The notes: generated by a model not told the origin, from the sequence alone. Shown: positions 36,401 to 46,210, counted from the first letter of the stretch. The stretch: DNA of 64,000 nucleotides from an uncultured Pelagibacteraceae bacterium (GCA_902594405.1 CACJMB010000001.1:1-64000); one strand, 5' to 3'. Numbers and translations: made by a program.

Positions 36401-36977
36401 AATTTATATTCCTATTTTTAATCTTAATTCTTAAAGCTAACAAAACAAGTATAATTATTAAATAAACCAAAGGTCTAAAAAAAATTGTTTTTGATAACCA
36501 TATATAATGAAGAGATCCAAAAATGGCGATTACATAAATTAATCTATGTAATTTTTTCCAATTATTTTTTAGTAATAACACCATTTTTTGAGAAGATGTA
36601 ATAGCCAAAGGGAGTAACAGTAACCATGCTGCAAAACCTATGAATATATATTTTTTTTTCGAAACATCGTCTAATATGGGAGACCAACTAAATCTATAAT
36701 CTAAACCTACATAAGTTAATAAATGAAGTGTTGCGTAAAAAAAAACAAAAAGACCCAATGTTCTTCTGAAACTTATCCATACAGTCAATTTTGTAAATCT
36801 TTTGAGAGGACTCATAGATAGTGTTAGGCAAATAAATATTAAAGTCCACTCACCCGTAAAATGAGTAATTTCTTTTACCGGTTCAGGGCCAAGTTTATTT
36901 AAAAAAATTTTGTATAAAATTATTAAAAATGGAATTGAACTTAAAATAAATACACCTGGTTTTAAATATTTTTTCAT
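36393..36977 (-). CDS. msrQ: Sulfoxide reductase haem-binding membrane subunit MsrQ
   Basis: This is a 194-residue membrane protein with about six helices and the ferric-reductase-like fold. Candidate haem ligands are in THFTGEWTL, YATLHLLTYVGLDY and KKLHRLIYVIAIFGSLHYIWL. MsrQ passes electrons from the quinone pool to the periplasmic MsrP. Its ATG overlaps the msrP stop codon, which shows tight coupling. Confidence 0.93.
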   Translation of the reverse strand: MKKYLKPGVFILSSIPFLIILYKIFLNKLGPEPVKEITHFTGEWTLIFICLTLSMSPLKRFTKLTVWISFRRTLGLFVFFYATLHLLTYVGLDYRFSWSPILDDVSKKKYIFIGFAAWLLLLPLAITSSQKMVLLLKNNWKKLHRLIYVIAIFGSLHYIWLSKTIFFRPLVYLIIILVLLALRIKIKNRNINYG

Positions 36978-37882
36978 TAAAAATATTTTTTAAGATCCAT
37001 ACCAGTGTATAAGCTTGCAACTTCATCTCCATAGCCATTGAACATTAGTGTTTTTACTCTTGGCGCCCAAACCCCTTCGCCAATTATTCTTTCAGTTGCT
37101 TGTGACCATCTAGGATGATCTACATTTGGGTTTACATTCGAATAAAATCCATATTCTCTAGGTGAAGCCCACATCCACGAAGAAGTAGGCATATTTTCAA
37201 CAAATTTAATTTTAACAATCGCTTTTGCACTTTTAAAACCATACTTCCAAGGAATAAAAATTCTAAATGGTGCTCCGTTTTGATTTGGAAGTTTTTTACC
37301 GTATAAACCTGTAACTACTGTAGTTAAAGGATGCATTGCTTCATCAATTCTCAAACCTTCATTGTATGGCCAGTTTAAAACAGGGTATCTTTGTCCTTTC
37401 ATTTGTGCAGGATCATATACACTTTCAAATTCAACAAATTTTGCTTTGTTTGTTGGATTAACTTTTGATAGCAATTTACTTAAAGAAAACCCCATCCACG
37501 GAATTACCATTGACCATCCCTCGACACATCTTAATCTGTAAATTCTTTCCTCTGATACAAACATTTCAGAAATTTCTTCCATTGATAGTTTAATTGGTTT
37601 TTCAACTTCACCTTCAATACTAATTTCCCATGGCGTGGTTTTAAATATTTGAGAGTTTCTATATGGATCACTTTTTGATGTACCAAACTCATAGTAGTTA
37701 TTATATGTAGTAATATCTTTATAACTTGTTAATTTATCCCTATCATTTGCAAAAGATTTATTTGAAAATGGTATAGTTGAGATCGCAAGAGAACTTGCTC
37801 CTAATCCAATAGATTTAATAAACGATCTTCTATTTTTATAAATTTCTTCTGGTGTAATTTCTGAGTATTTAAATTTTTTCAT
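36977..37882 (-). CDS. msrP: Periplasmic methionine sulfoxide reductase, molybdopterin subunit MsrP
   Basis: MsrP repairs oxidised methionine in envelope proteins with a molybdopterin centre. The 301-residue protein has a Tat signal (NRRSFIKSIGLGAS, twin Arg at 18-19), the molybdenum-binding Cys in RLRCVEGWSMVIPW (C119), and the NQNGAPFRIFIPWKYGFKSAK segment. It sits directly behind moaE (14 bp overlap) and before msrQ, so cofactor synthesis and its apparent user share an operon. Confidence 0.95.
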   Translation of the reverse strand: MKKFKYSEITPEEIYKNRRSFIKSIGLGASSLAISTIPFSNKSFANDRDKLTSYKDITTYNNYYEFGTSKSDPYRNSQIFKTTPWEISIEGEVEKPIKLSMEEISEMFVSEERIYRLRCVEGWSMVIPWMGFSLSKLLSKVNPTNKAKFVEFESVYDPAQMKGQRYPVLNWPYNEGLRIDEAMHPLTTVVTGLYGKKLPNQNGAPFRIFIPWKYGFKSAKAIVKIKFVENMPTSSWMWASPREYGFYSNVNPNVDHPRWSQATERIIGEGVWAPRVKTLMFNGYGDEVASLYTGMDLKKYF

Positions 37883-38324
37883 GAACTATAGGGTTACCTT
37901 TTAACCAATCACTTTGATTGTCTGTATAATGTTCTTTTTTCCATATAGGAGATCTTTTTTTAATTTCCTCGATAATATATCTAGACAAGACATAAGCTTG
38001 ATCTCTATGTTTGCATGCAACAGCAATTATAATACTCATTTCTCCAAGATTTAAATAACCTTTAGCGTGTTCTATAAAAACAGCTTTATCCTGAATATTA
38101 AGTTTATCATCTGCCTCTTTATATATTTCCTCAAAACTTTTTATGACAAGCTCATCATGACTGTCGTACGTGATACCAACTACACTTTTGTTGTTATTTA
38201 GATTTCTTACTGTACCAGTAAAAATTATTGATGCCCCAAATTCGACAGAAGATATAAATCTTTCCGCATCGTTTATTGAAAGTTTTTTATCTTTAATATC
38301 TACAATTTTTGCATGAAGCATCAA
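37869..38324 (-). CDS. moaE: Molybdopterin synthase catalytic subunit MoaE
   Basis: This is a 151-residue large subunit of molybdopterin synthase, which adds dithiolene sulfur to precursor Z. The conserved features are GASIIFTGTVRNLN, IEHAKGYLNLGEMSIIIAVACKHRD and the C-terminal KKRSPIWKKEHY with catalytic Lys residues. It overlaps moaD by 4 bp and msrP by 14 bp. Confidence 0.95.
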   Translation of the reverse strand: MMLHAKIVDIKDKKLSINDAERFISSVEFGASIIFTGTVRNLNNNKSVVGITYDSHDELVIKSFEEIYKEADDKLNIQDKAVFIEHAKGYLNLGEMSIIIAVACKHRDQAYVLSRYIIEEIKKRSPIWKKEHYTDNQSDWLKGNPIVHEKI

Positions 38325-38590
38325 CCTCCTCCTATAGGGGGTATGATACCGATTTTTTCGTTATTTGTTATTTTATAATTGTCGCTAACGATATTATTTT
38401 TCTCCGAACAAAAAGCTGAAGAATTGACAATTTTTTTATAGTTTTCATTGCCATTAAATTTTTCATCTAAATATTGAATTATTTTTTTTCGAATATCCTT
38501 TATTGTTGATTTTTGCTCTAAATCTAATTCTAACAAATTTTGTTCATTAAAATCTCTTGCAGCACCAAATAACTCAATTTTAACTTTCAT
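38321..38590 (-). CDS. moaD: Molybdopterin synthase sulfur carrier subunit MoaD
   Basis: This is an 89-residue ubiquitin-like carrier beginning MKVKIELFGAARDF and ending IIPPIGGG; the final Gly becomes the thiocarboxylate that donates sulfur. It lies 7 bp after moaC and overlaps moaE by 4 bp, as partner subunits often do. Confidence 0.93.
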   Translation of the reverse strand: MKVKIELFGAARDFNEQNLLELDLEQKSTIKDIRKKIIQYLDEKFNGNENYKKIVNSSAFCSEKNNIVSDNYKITNNEKIGIIPPIGGG

Positions 38591-38597
38591 TATATTT

Positions 38598-39143
38598 TTA
38601 AAATAAATCTATTAAAAAATTTGGGAGACCATCAGGGTTTTTCCACAATCCATTTTTTCCACCTTCTTTGATTAATAATTTTACATTATCTATCTTGAGG
38701 TGTGGATTTATTATTTTACTCAAATCATAAATTGTGATTAGCGCAGCATTAACACCCATGATTGCCTCCATTTCAACCCCAGTTTTTGCATGTGTTGAAA
38801 CAACACAAAAAACTTCTAGAGATTTATCTTCTTCATTCATGATAATTTTTGTACCAGTATGGTCTATTGTTAAAGGATGGCAAAGTGGAATTAATTCACT
38901 TGTTTTTTTTACACCCAAAACTGCAGAGACTTCCGCCAAGGTTATCGGATCACCTTTTGGCATTTCTTTATTTTTTATAAGCTCAAAAACTTCATCACCA
39001 ACGTAAATTTTTCCAGAAGCTAAAGCTCTTCTAAATGTTTCTTTTTTTTTCGAAACATCAATCATTTTAAAAGAATTTTTTTTAAAAATTTCTTTTGCCC
39101 AATCTTTTAAATCATTATCACTGACAATTTTTAAATTTTTCAT
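38598..39143 (-). CDS. moaC: Cyclic pyranopterin monophosphate synthase MoaC
   Basis: MoaC converts the MoaA product to precursor Z. Conserved parts are MIDVSKKKETFRRALASG, SELIPLCHPLTIDHT with active-site residues and STHAKTGVEMEAIMGVNAALITIYDL. I start it at the ATG at 39143 (181 residues), 1 bp after the moaA stop; an upstream in-frame start at 39188 would overlap moaA by 44 bp. About 25 Lys-rich residues precede the usual MoaC start. Confidence 0.94.
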   Translation of the reverse strand: MKNLKIVSDNDLKDWAKEIFKKNSFKMIDVSKKKETFRRALASGKIYVGDEVFELIKNKEMPKGDPITLAEVSAVLGVKKTSELIPLCHPLTIDHTGTKIIMNEEDKSLEVFCVVSTHAKTGVEMEAIMGVNAALITIYDLSKIINPHLKIDNVKLLIKEGGKNGLWKNPDGLPNFLIDLF

Positions 39144-39144
39144 A

Positions 39145-40137
39145 CTATCCACCAGTTTTTGATAAATTTGTTGTTGACCCAGTATCACCCAATTCTAAAT
39201 GATGAGATTCTTTTTTGAACTGCATTTGTTTCATTATTAAATCTTTTAATTCATTTAACTGATCATCTTTTTGCAAAAGATGTCTTAAATTAATTCCAGT
39301 ATTTCCAAATAAACAAAGTCTCAAATCTCCCCTTGATGTAATCCTCAGTCTATTACATGATTTACAAAAATCTTTTGAATATGGAGCAATAATACCAAAC
39401 TTACCTTCATATTTAGGGTTGATATAATTTAAAGAGGGTCCCGCATCTTTACCAAACGTTTGATATATCCATTTATTTTCCTCTAGATATTCTTTAAAAA
39501 TTTTTGATGAAACATGGTATTTTTTAAAATAATCTAAATTATCACCAGTCCTCATTAATTCTATGTATCTGAAATCAACTCTATTTTTTTCTATGTAATT
39601 AGCCCAAGTATTAAAATCCTTTATCGATGAATTAATTCCATTTAAAAGTACAGCATTAATTTTAATATTTTCAAAACCTGTACTTTGCAAAATTTCTATG
39701 CCATTCAAAATTTCTGGTAACCTGTCATGACCGGTAATATTTTTAAATACTTCTCTATCTAAACTATCAATACTGATGTTGATACCGGTAAGCCCGCTGT
39801 TAACTAATTGTTCTGCTTTTTTTTCTAATTTATAGCCATTAGTAGTAATAGATACATTTTGAATTCCTGACTCAAATTTTAATACTTTTATAATATCAAA
39901 AAAATCTTTTCTTACTGTTGGTTCTCCACCTGTAATTCTGATCTTATTAACGCCCAGTTCAGAAAAACAATTTGCAAGTCGTCTTATCTCATCTAAATGA
40001 AGAAACTTTCTATTATCGTTTTTGTCTACCTGGTAACCATTAGGCAAACAATATCCACATTTAAAATTACAAACATCAGAAATTGATAATCTAATGTATG
40101 GAAATTTTCTACCAAAAGTGTCTTTAAGAATATTCAT
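39145..40137 (-). CDS. moaA: GTP 3',8-cyclase MoaA (radical SAM)
   Basis: MoaA begins molybdenum cofactor synthesis from GTP. The 330-residue protein has the radical SAM cluster motif CNFKCGYC (C23, C27, C30), GGEPTVRKDF, and the second cluster in FCKSCNRLRITSRGDLRLCLF. The C-terminus ends in TGG, the family's GG tail. It is the first gene of a moaA-C-D-E-msrP-msrQ-DUF1244 unit and is divergent from the PhyH-like gene 36 bp away. Confidence 0.96.
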   Translation of the reverse strand: MNILKDTFGRKFPYIRLSISDVCNFKCGYCLPNGYQVDKNDNRKFLHLDEIRRLANCFSELGVNKIRITGGEPTVRKDFFDIIKVLKFESGIQNVSITTNGYKLEKKAEQLVNSGLTGINISIDSLDREVFKNITGHDRLPEILNGIEILQSTGFENIKINAVLLNGINSSIKDFNTWANYIEKNRVDFRYIELMRTGDNLDYFKKYHVSSKIFKEYLEENKWIYQTFGKDAGPSLNYINPKYEGKFGIIAPYSKDFCKSCNRLRITSRGDLRLCLFGNTGINLRHLLQKDDQLNELKDLIMKQMQFKKESHHLELGDTGSTTNLSKTGG

Positions 40138-40173
40138 AAAGGTAAATTTATATTATATTCTTATATTAATAAT

Positions 40174-41010
40174 ATGAACAAAATTCTTTCAAATGATGAA
40201 ATAAAAAAATTTAAAGAAGAAGGTGCAGTTTTTCTTAAAAATAAATTTGATATCCAGTGGATTAATAAACTGCAAAAAGGAATTGAAAGAGATATGACGA
40301 ATCCTAGTCCAAGATTTAAATCTCACACTATAGAAAAAGGTGTTCCAGCATATATAGAGGATTATTGGACATGGCATTTAGTGCCTGAATTTAAAGATTT
40401 TGTTTATAATTCTCCATATGCTCAAATAGCATCTGAGCTAATGTCAGCTAGCAAAATCAATTTGGTAATGGACAATTGGTTTCTTAGAGAAGCAGGATCT
40501 AAATCATCAACCCCATTCCATCATGACATAAGTTATTTTGATATGGATGGCACTATGTGTGTTTTATGGTTACCTCTACAACCCACAAGAAAAGATGAAG
40601 GAGTTGTTTGGGTAAAAGGATCACATTTATGGAATAAATTATTTTTAAGAGTTTTATTTAAGGATGGACATAAAATTGAAGGTGATGAGTGTTTCGTTAA
40701 TGGAAAAAAATATGAGCTACCTCCTGATATTTTAGGCAATAAAAAGAATTATGAATTTTTGCAGTGGGATTGTGAATTAGGTGATGCAGTTGTTTTTGAT
40801 ATGAGAACTCTTCACGGAAGCTTAGGAGAGACAATTCCTCAAAAAACTTTAAGCCGTTATACTCTTAGAGTAGCTAAAGAAGGCTCAAAAATAAGTTATG
40901 ATGGTGATTGGACTAGTTTTAATTATCGAAAAGCAATGCAAGATGCAGGGTATAAAAATGGAGATCCTGTCGATGGTAAAATGTTTCCAACCCTTTATGA
41001 AAAAATTTAA
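40174..41010 (+). CDS. Phytanoyl-CoA dioxygenase (PhyH) family protein
   Basis: This is a 278-residue Fe(II)/2-oxoglutarate oxygenase. Visible ligands are [11 protein letters not shown] (His-x-Asp), the distal His in [11 protein letters not shown], and [11 protein letters not shown] with the 2-oxoglutarate Arg. [16 protein letters not shown] and [16 protein letters not shown] match the PhyH core. The substrate is unknown. The stop overlaps the ABC transporter ATPase stop by 4 bp. Confidence 0.87.
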   Translation: MNKILSNDEIKKFKEEGAVFLKNKFDIQWINKLQKGIERDMTNPSPRFKSHTIEKGVPAYIEDYWTWHLVPEFKDFVYNSPYAQIASELMSASKINLVMDNWFLREAGSKSSTPFHHDISYFDMDGTMCVLWLPLQPTRKDEGVVWVKGSHLWNKLFLRVLFKDGHKIEGDECFVNGKKYELPPDILGNKKNYEFLQWDCELGDAVVFDMRTLHGSLGETIPQKTLSRYTLRVAKEGSKISYDGDWTSFNYRKAMQDAGYKNGDPVDGKMFPTLYEKI

Positions 41011-41798
41011 CTATTAAGTCTGTTCATTTCTTCTAGTTCAACCTCAAGCTTATCAAGTTCTTCTCCACCTGCCATCATCCCTAAAAGTTCTTCTCTACTA
41101 ATATCTTTTTTATTAAATGTTCCTAAACTTTTACCTCTGTTTAAAACTGTAAAACTATTTCCAACAGGATATGCATGGTGAACATTATGAGTAATTAAAA
41201 TTACCGCTAATCCCTGTGAAGCAGCTTTAACAACATATTTTAAAACCATTGATGCTTGATGAACACCAAGGGCAGAAGTTGGTTCATCTAAAACTAAAAC
41301 TTTTGCACCAAAATATATAGCTCTTGATATTGCTAAACATTGTCTTTCACCTCCAGACATTGTTCCAACCGCTTGAGACGGATCTCTTACGTCAATTCCT
41401 ATTTGACCCATTCTTTCTGCAGCGATTTGATTTGCTTTTTCAATATCAAAAGTTTTTAAAAAAGGAGGCCCTTTTAAAGGCTCTCTTCCCATAAAAAAGT
41501 TTCTTGTAACACTCATTAGTGGAACTAGAGCTAAGTCTTGGTAAACAGTTCCAATTCCCATATCCAAAGCATCCTTTGGTGAGTCAAAAACAGTTTTCTT
41601 CCCCTCAATTACTATTTCACCTTCATCGGGTTTATGAACACCAGCTAAAGTTTTAATTAATGTAGATTTTCCTGCACCATTATCACCAAGTAAACACATG
41701 ATCTCACCTTTTTTTAATTTCATAGTGACATCTTTAAGAGCAATTACTTTTCCAAAAAATTTACTAATGTTATTAAATTCAATTAAATTTTCTGACAT
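41007..41798 (-). CDS. ABC transporter ATP-binding protein, sugar/cyclitol type (FrcA-like)
   Basis: This is a 263-residue single ATPase domain with Walker [13 protein letters not shown], signature [13 protein letters not shown], Walker [13 protein letters not shown] and the His switch [10 protein letters not shown]. It is one domain, as in FrcA, and not the double ATPase of RbsA or IatA. It follows the permease on the same strand with a 1 bp overlap. The nearby iolE, iolG-like gene and iolD suggest an inositol-like sugar alcohol as substrate. Confidence 0.9.
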   Translation of the reverse strand: MSENLIEFNNISKFFGKVIALKDVTMKLKKGEIMCLLGDNGAGKSTLIKTLAGVHKPDEGEIVIEGKKTVFDSPKDALDMGIGTVYQDLALVPLMSVTRNFFMGREPLKGPPFLKTFDIEKANQIAAERMGQIGIDVRDPSQAVGTMSGGERQCLAISRAIYFGAKVLVLDEPTSALGVHQASMVLKYVVKAASQGLAVILITHNVHHAYPVGNSFTVLNRGKSLGTFNKKDISREELLGMMAGGEELDKLEVELEEMNRLNS

Positions 41799-42925
41799 TA
41801 TTTACTCTCAGTTACTCGTTTTCTTATGTAATTATTAAACACTACAGCAATCAACATCATTGCTCCTAAAAACACTTTAAACCAATCAGTATCAACATCT
41901 GTATAAAATATTCCCATTGAAACAGTTCCAAATATTAATGCACCAAAAGCTGCACCAATTGCAGAACCATATCCTCCAGTCAATAAACAACCACCAACAA
42001 CTGCTGCTGCAATTGCTTCTAATTCTTTTAAATTTCCTCTCATAGTATCTGCAGAACCAGCATCTAAAACTTGAATAGTTGCAAAAATAGTTGCCGCAAC
42101 TGCTGTCCCAATAAATAAACTTATTTTAACTCTTCCAACAGGCACACCAACATTTGTTGCACCATTCTTGTCCCCTCCTGATGCAAAGATCCAGTTACCA
42201 TATCTAGTCTTCATCAATATCCATGTTGCAAAAAGTGTAGCTGCAATAAACCATATTACTGAAGGAGGAATACCAGTAGCTAATGGAGTTCCATCAGTTC
42301 TTAATGCGATTAAATTCATTGAACCTAACCAAGTAAACAACCATTTGAAAGTATCAGTTGCAAACATCCACGCGATTGGATCATTCTCAATTAAAACTCT
42401 TAAGCCAGGAACTTGAGTTCTCCCTGTAATTAATCTTGTAATTGCTAATGTTGCTCCTCTTAAAATAAACAACATTGCAAGAGTTACTATAAAAGATGGA
42501 AGTCCTGTTCTAACAACAAGGATACCATTGAAATAACCAACAAGTACTGCCATAGCAAAAGCAAAAATAATACTTATCCATAAAGGCCAACCCCAATAAA
42601 TAGCAGGTATTGCTATACAAATTCCTGCAAAACCAATCATTGATCCAATTGATAAATCAAATTCACCACCAATCATTAGCATTGCTGCTGCAATTGCAAT
42701 TATTCCTAAGTTTGCAGAAACATCTAAAAAGTTAAGAGTTCCATATGCACTGAACATTCCAGTGTCACCTGCAACTATTCCAAAAAATATGAATACTAAA
42801 ATTGCACCACCAACAGCACCTAATTCAGGTCTATTTAAAAGCAATCTTAGTTTTGATACTTCTTTAAGTCTTTCGTCTTGACCAGAAGTTTTTTTTGATG
42901 CGATACTTTTTGCTTTGTCAGACAT
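41798..42925 (-). CDS. ABC transporter permease, sugar/cyclitol type (FrcC-like)
   Basis: This is a 375-residue membrane protein with about ten helices. The motif [16 protein letters not shown] and the segment [27 protein letters not shown] are those of ribose/fructose-type permeases (RbsC/FrcC), which work as homodimers. The N-terminal 35 residues are charged and cytoplasmic. It is separated from the binding-protein gene by a strong hairpin, and overlaps the ATPase gene by 1 bp. Confidence 0.92.
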   Translation of the reverse strand: MSDKAKSIASKKTSGQDERLKEVSKLRLLLNRPELGAVGGAILVFIFFGIVAGDTGMFSAYGTLNFLDVSANLGIIAIAAAMLMIGGEFDLSIGSMIGFAGICIAIPAIYWGWPLWISIIFAFAMAVLVGYFNGILVVRTGLPSFIVTLAMLFILRGATLAITRLITGRTQVPGLRVLIENDPIAWMFATDTFKWLFTWLGSMNLIALRTDGTPLATGIPPSVIWFIAATLFATWILMKTRYGNWIFASGGDKNGATNVGVPVGRVKISLFIGTAVAATIFATIQVLDAGSADTMRGNLKELEAIAAAVVGGCLLTGGYGSAIGAAFGALIFGTVSMGIFYTDVDTDWFKVFLGAMMLIAVVFNNYIRKRVTESK

Positions 42926-42945
42926 TTTGTTTTGAATTTTGTTTA

Positions 42946-42983
42946 GAAAAAAGGCCTAACTAAAAGTTAGCTAGGCCTTTTAA
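42946..42983 (-). terminator. Intercistronic terminator/attenuator after the binding-protein gene
   Basis: On the minus strand AAAAGGC and GCCTTTT enclose CTAACT-TTT-AGTTAG, with a short CTAG bulge, followed by a run of T. It is the strongest stem-loop I found in the window. It lies 8 bp after the binding-protein stop and before the permease start, so it should reduce readthrough and stabilise the upstream message, giving more binding protein than transporter. Confidence 0.8.
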
Positions 42984-42991
42984 AGTATTTT

Positions 42992-43915
42992 TTATCTGTA
43001 ACCTTGAGCTGCCCACTTAATTACTTTAGCAGCATTATCAGGAGTTACGAAACCAGGACCAGTCATAACTACTCCAGCTGGCATAGTTCCATATCTCATG
43101 TACTGACCAAAAATTGCTATTGGTAAGTAACCTTGTAGGTATTGTTGTTGGTCAATTAAAAACTCTACTTTACCTGCAGCAGCAGCTTTTAACATTCCTG
43201 GTGACATATCGAATGTACCAAGTTTAACAGAACCAACTTTTCCTGCAGCTTCTAAAGCTTTAAGAGCAGCTTCACCTGCAAGACCAGCACCTAAAGTTAG
43301 GATAGTGTCATATCCACCACCTAATTTAGCAGCAACAGCTTTTTGAATTTCTGTTGGGTCATTAGAAGTTCCTAAGATGTCAACTGATCCACCAAAACCT
43401 TTTTTGAATCCAGCACATCTTCTGTCTAGCGCAACGTTTCCAACTTCGTGGTTAACACATAGTGCTTTTTTACCACCAGCAGCTTTCATTTTTTGTCCGC
43501 CACCTACACCAGCTTCAAACTCAGTTTGTCCAACGTGAGCACTGATACCTAGTGAAGCAAAGTCATCTGAACCAGAGTTCATTGAAATTACTGGAATACC
43601 AGCAGCGATAGCAGCTTTAACAGATTTTCCTAAAGCAGCAGCATCTGGAAGAGTAATCACAATACCTTTTGGTTTTTGTGAAACTGCGTTGTCAATTAAT
43701 TTAGCCATTTCAACCATGTCGAAAGTAGCAGGTGCAGTGTATTTGCAAGATATTCCCATATCTGCACATCCTTTATCTACACCATTCTTAGCAACAGACC
43801 AAAACGGATCGTTAGCTTGTCCGTGAGATACAACGATCACATCTACCGCTAAAGCAGACACTGAAAGCATAACCCAAGCAACAAAAGCTAATAATGATTT
43901 ATATAATGTTTTCAT
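42992..43915 (-). CDS. Periplasmic sugar/cyclitol-binding protein of the ABC transporter
   Basis: This is a 307-residue Peripla_BP_4-type binding protein. Residues 1-23 form a signal peptide cleaved after ALA. The mature part begins VDVIVVSHGQANDPFWSVAKNG, with KPKGIVITLPDAAALG and GIPVISMNSGSD typical of the ribose-binding family. The gene is visibly more Ala- and Gly-rich and less A/T-rich than its neighbours, as expected for a very highly expressed protein. A strong GAGAGGGAAA ribosome site precedes the start. Ligand prediction as inositol-like rests on context only. Confidence 0.92.
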   Translation of the reverse strand: MKTLYKSLLAFVAWVMLSVSALAVDVIVVSHGQANDPFWSVAKNGVDKGCADMGISCKYTAPATFDMVEMAKLIDNAVSQKPKGIVITLPDAAALGKSVKAAIAAGIPVISMNSGSDDFASLGISAHVGQTEFEAGVGGGQKMKAAGGKKALCVNHEVGNVALDRRCAGFKKGFGGSVDILGTSNDPTEIQKAVAAKLGGGYDTILTLGAGLAGEAALKALEAAGKVGSVKLGTFDMSPGMLKAAAAGKVEFLIDQQQYLQGYLPIAIFGQYMRYGTMPAGVVMTGPGFVTPDNAAKVIKWAAQGYR

Positions 43916-43940
43916 TATTTTTCCCTCTCGTTTAAATAAA

Positions 43941-43969
43941 AGTTAACTTTTAATGCGCGAACGTTAACA
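43941..43969. promoter_or_regulatory. Candidate operator upstream of the binding-protein gene
   Basis: The 147 bp gap between the iolG-like gene and the binding-protein gene is A/T-rich except for GCGCGAACGTT near 43955-43964, flanked by two GTTAAC words (43942 and 43963). The AACGTT core with a central CG resembles LacI-type operators. The same gap has a weak hairpin (GTTGT/ACAAC, 43984-43999) followed on the minus strand by a T run, and a TGTATA/TATACA hairpin at 44007-44023. Only the operator idea is offered here, at low confidence. Confidence 0.3.
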
Positions 43970-44062
43970 TAAAAAAAACTAGGTTGTAAAGATCACAACT
44001 TTAAAATGTATAGGTTTTATACACAGTTTATAATTATTGTAGATTTTCTATTATTAGTTGTA

Positions 44063-45064
44063 TTAAAATTTTATTTTAATTTGTTTTTTTTGTTTCAAAG
44101 AACTTGATGCAGCATTAGCGATGATAAGAGCTCTTCTTCCATCCTCAAAACTAGATATGGGTTTGTTTTTCTTAATTGTATATCTAGCCAGTTCATCCAG
44201 TTGAAGCTTGTATGCATCAACATATCTATCAATAAAAAAATTAAGAAGAGGTTTTTTTTGAGAAGTGTTATTTTTGGTAAATATTTCCGTCTCGTTTTCT
44301 TTTTTATTTCCAGAAATCAACATTCCTTTAGATCCAAACAACTCTACTCTTTGATCATAGCCAAAACTACAATGTCTTGAATTAGCAATTATACATTGCA
44401 CACCTTTTTTTGATCTTAAAATGCATGAGGCAAGCTCATAATCTTTAATTTTATCAAATTTTTTGTCAGAAATATTGCTTCCTGTTGAAAAAATTGACTC
44501 TATCTCATCTTTTTCCAAATAAAATCTAGCTAAATCAAAGTCATGTATCATCATGTCTTTAAATATGCCTCCGGAAACTTTTAAATAATTTAAAGGAGGA
44601 GGGGCAGGATCTCTGCTTGTTATTATAATTTTTTCTAGCCGTCCTATTTTTCCTTTTTGAAGCTCTTTTTTTAACGAACTATGACCCGGGTCATACCTTC
44701 TATTAAATCCCAACTGTATTTTTGGATTTAGTTTTTTTATTTTTCTTAGGCATTTGTTAACTTTATCAATATTTAAATCTAAAGGTTTTTCACAAAAAAT
44801 TACCTTTTTGTATTTAGCTGCTTCCTCAATTAATTTGATATGCGTTGGTGTACTTGAGGCAATAAATATTAGATCTATATTTTTATCTTTGAAAGCGATT
44901 TGAGGATTGTTAATAGAAGTTGAGTTAAATTTTTTCGATAATTTTTGATTAAGTTTTGTATCTATATCAAAAGTATATTTTAATTTAAAACTTTTATGAG
45001 AAAATAAGTTCTCAGCATGCATTTGACCAATTCTTCCAAGACCAATTAAGGCAACGTTAATCAT
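44063..45064 (-). CDS. iolG: Gfo/Idh/MocA oxidoreductase, inositol 2-dehydrogenase-like
   Basis: This is a 333-residue NAD(P)-dependent dehydrogenase with the Rossmann start VALIGLGRIGQMHAEN, the cofactor/substrate motif FCEKPLDLNIDK, LGFNRRYDPGHSS and HDFDLARF, all features of inositol 2-dehydrogenases (IolG). Those enzymes oxidise myo-inositol to 2-keto-myo-inositol, the substrate of IolE. Neighbouring iolE and the ABC transporter support the role. It overlaps the next dehydrogenase gene by 4 bp. Other cyclitol or sugar dehydrogenases remain possible. Confidence 0.78.
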   Translation of the reverse strand: MINVALIGLGRIGQMHAENLFSHKSFKLKYTFDIDTKLNQKLSKKFNSTSINNPQIAFKDKNIDLIFIASSTPTHIKLIEEAAKYKKVIFCEKPLDLNIDKVNKCLRKIKKLNPKIQLGFNRRYDPGHSSLKKELQKGKIGRLEKIIITSRDPAPPPLNYLKVSGGIFKDMMIHDFDLARFYLEKDEIESIFSTGSNISDKKFDKIKDYELASCILRSKKGVQCIIANSRHCSFGYDQRVELFGSKGMLISGNKKENETEIFTKNNTSQKKPLLNFFIDRYVDAYKLQLDELARYTIKKNKPISSFEDGRRALIIANAASSSLKQKKQIKIKF

Positions 45065-46188
45065 AGTTTAACCCATTTTTTTGATTTACTAGATTTTTTA
45101 CATGCATCAATAAATTTAGCAGTTTCATATCCATCATCTTCATTAGGATAAAAAACTCTTTTTTTTGATTTTAATGACTCAGCAAACTCTCTATAAATAT
45201 TAGAAAAAGCATCCAAATAACCCTCAGGATGACCAAATTTTATCCTAGAAAATTTTTTTGAAAAACTTGCGTCATGAAATCCTCTTTCTAATATTCTGAC
45301 AGCTCCTTTTGATGGATTATATTTTAAATAAGTTGGATCATTTTGTACCCATTCTAAACTTCCTTTAGATCCAAAAATTCTTATTCTTAAACCATAAACT
45401 CCACCTCTTGCAGTACAGCTTGTCCAAAACATTCCTTTAGCACCATTATCAAATTCAATTAATACTTTAGCGTTATTATCCATTTTAACTGTTTTTGATA
45501 CTTGAGTGATATCAGCAAAAACTTTTTTTGTTTTTAATCCAGACATATAACCGGCAAGGTGACAAGCATGAGACCCAAGCTCGTTTAAAACTGTAGAGAC
45601 GCCTACAATTTTTTTATCAAGTTTCCAACGAAACATTTTTCTAGAGTTTTTTTTATTTATTGTTTTCCCTTCACTCCAGTCTTGAACATACTCAAAATTA
45701 ATATCTTCTACATTTCCAATTTTTCCTTTTTCAATTAATACTTTAGCTTCTCGAACCATGGGGTAGGCTGAATAATTATGTGTTAGAGCGTATTTAATTT
45801 TTTTATTTTTTTTTATTTTATTAAATAAACTTTTGGCTTGTTTCAGATCAGCTGCAAAAGGTTTATCAGAAATTATATGAATGTTTTTATCGATAAACTT
45901 TTCAGCAATAATTTGATGACTTCCTGGCGGTGTCATTATTGATACAACGTCAATTTTATCTTTTTGAAGACTTTCTTTGTTGGCCATGGTTAAATAATTT
46001 GAATAACATCTATCTTCACTAACACCGATGCTTTTTCCAAACGAAGTTGATTGTTTTGAATTTCTTGAAAAAACTCCTGCTACAATTTCATATTTGTCAT
46101 CAAACCTTGATGAAATTCTATGCACGTGACCAATCCAAGAATTAGGCCCACCTCCAATGATACCTAGTTTTAATTTTTTAGATTTCAT
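45061..46188 (-). CDS. Gfo/Idh/MocA family oxidoreductase
   Basis: This is a 375-residue protein with a Rossmann motif IIGGGPNSWIGHVHR, cofactor motif ISDKPFAADL, and ELGSHACHLAGYMSGL in the substrate domain. This subfamily (GGGP...GxVHR start) occurs beside sugar and inositol catabolism genes. It could handle a related cyclitol or a keto product. It is divergent from iolE with only 30 bp between, and overlaps the iolG-like gene by 4 bp. Confidence 0.85.
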   Translation of the reverse strand: MKSKKLKLGIIGGGPNSWIGHVHRISSRFDDKYEIVAGVFSRNSKQSTSFGKSIGVSEDRCYSNYLTMANKESLQKDKIDVVSIMTPPGSHQIIAEKFIDKNIHIISDKPFAADLKQAKSLFNKIKKNKKIKYALTHNYSAYPMVREAKVLIEKGKIGNVEDINFEYVQDWSEGKTINKKNSRKMFRWKLDKKIVGVSTVLNELGSHACHLAGYMSGLKTKKVFADITQVSKTVKMDNNAKVLIEFDNGAKGMFWTSCTARGGVYGLRIRIFGSKGSLEWVQNDPTYLKYNPSKGAVRILERGFHDASFSKKFSRIKFGHPEGYLDAFSNIYREFAESLKSKKRVFYPNEDDGYETAKFIDACKKSSKSKKWVKL

Positions 46189-46196
46189 TTTTAAAA

Positions 46197-46210
46197 CTTA
46201 TATATATAAG
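46197..46210. promoter_or_regulatory. Palindrome between iolE and the divergent dehydrogenase operon
   Basis: CTTATATATATAAG is a perfect 14 bp palindrome in the 30 bp gap between the two starts. It could hold shared -10 elements for both directions or be an operator; given the A/T-rich background, chance cannot be ruled out. Confidence 0.35.
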
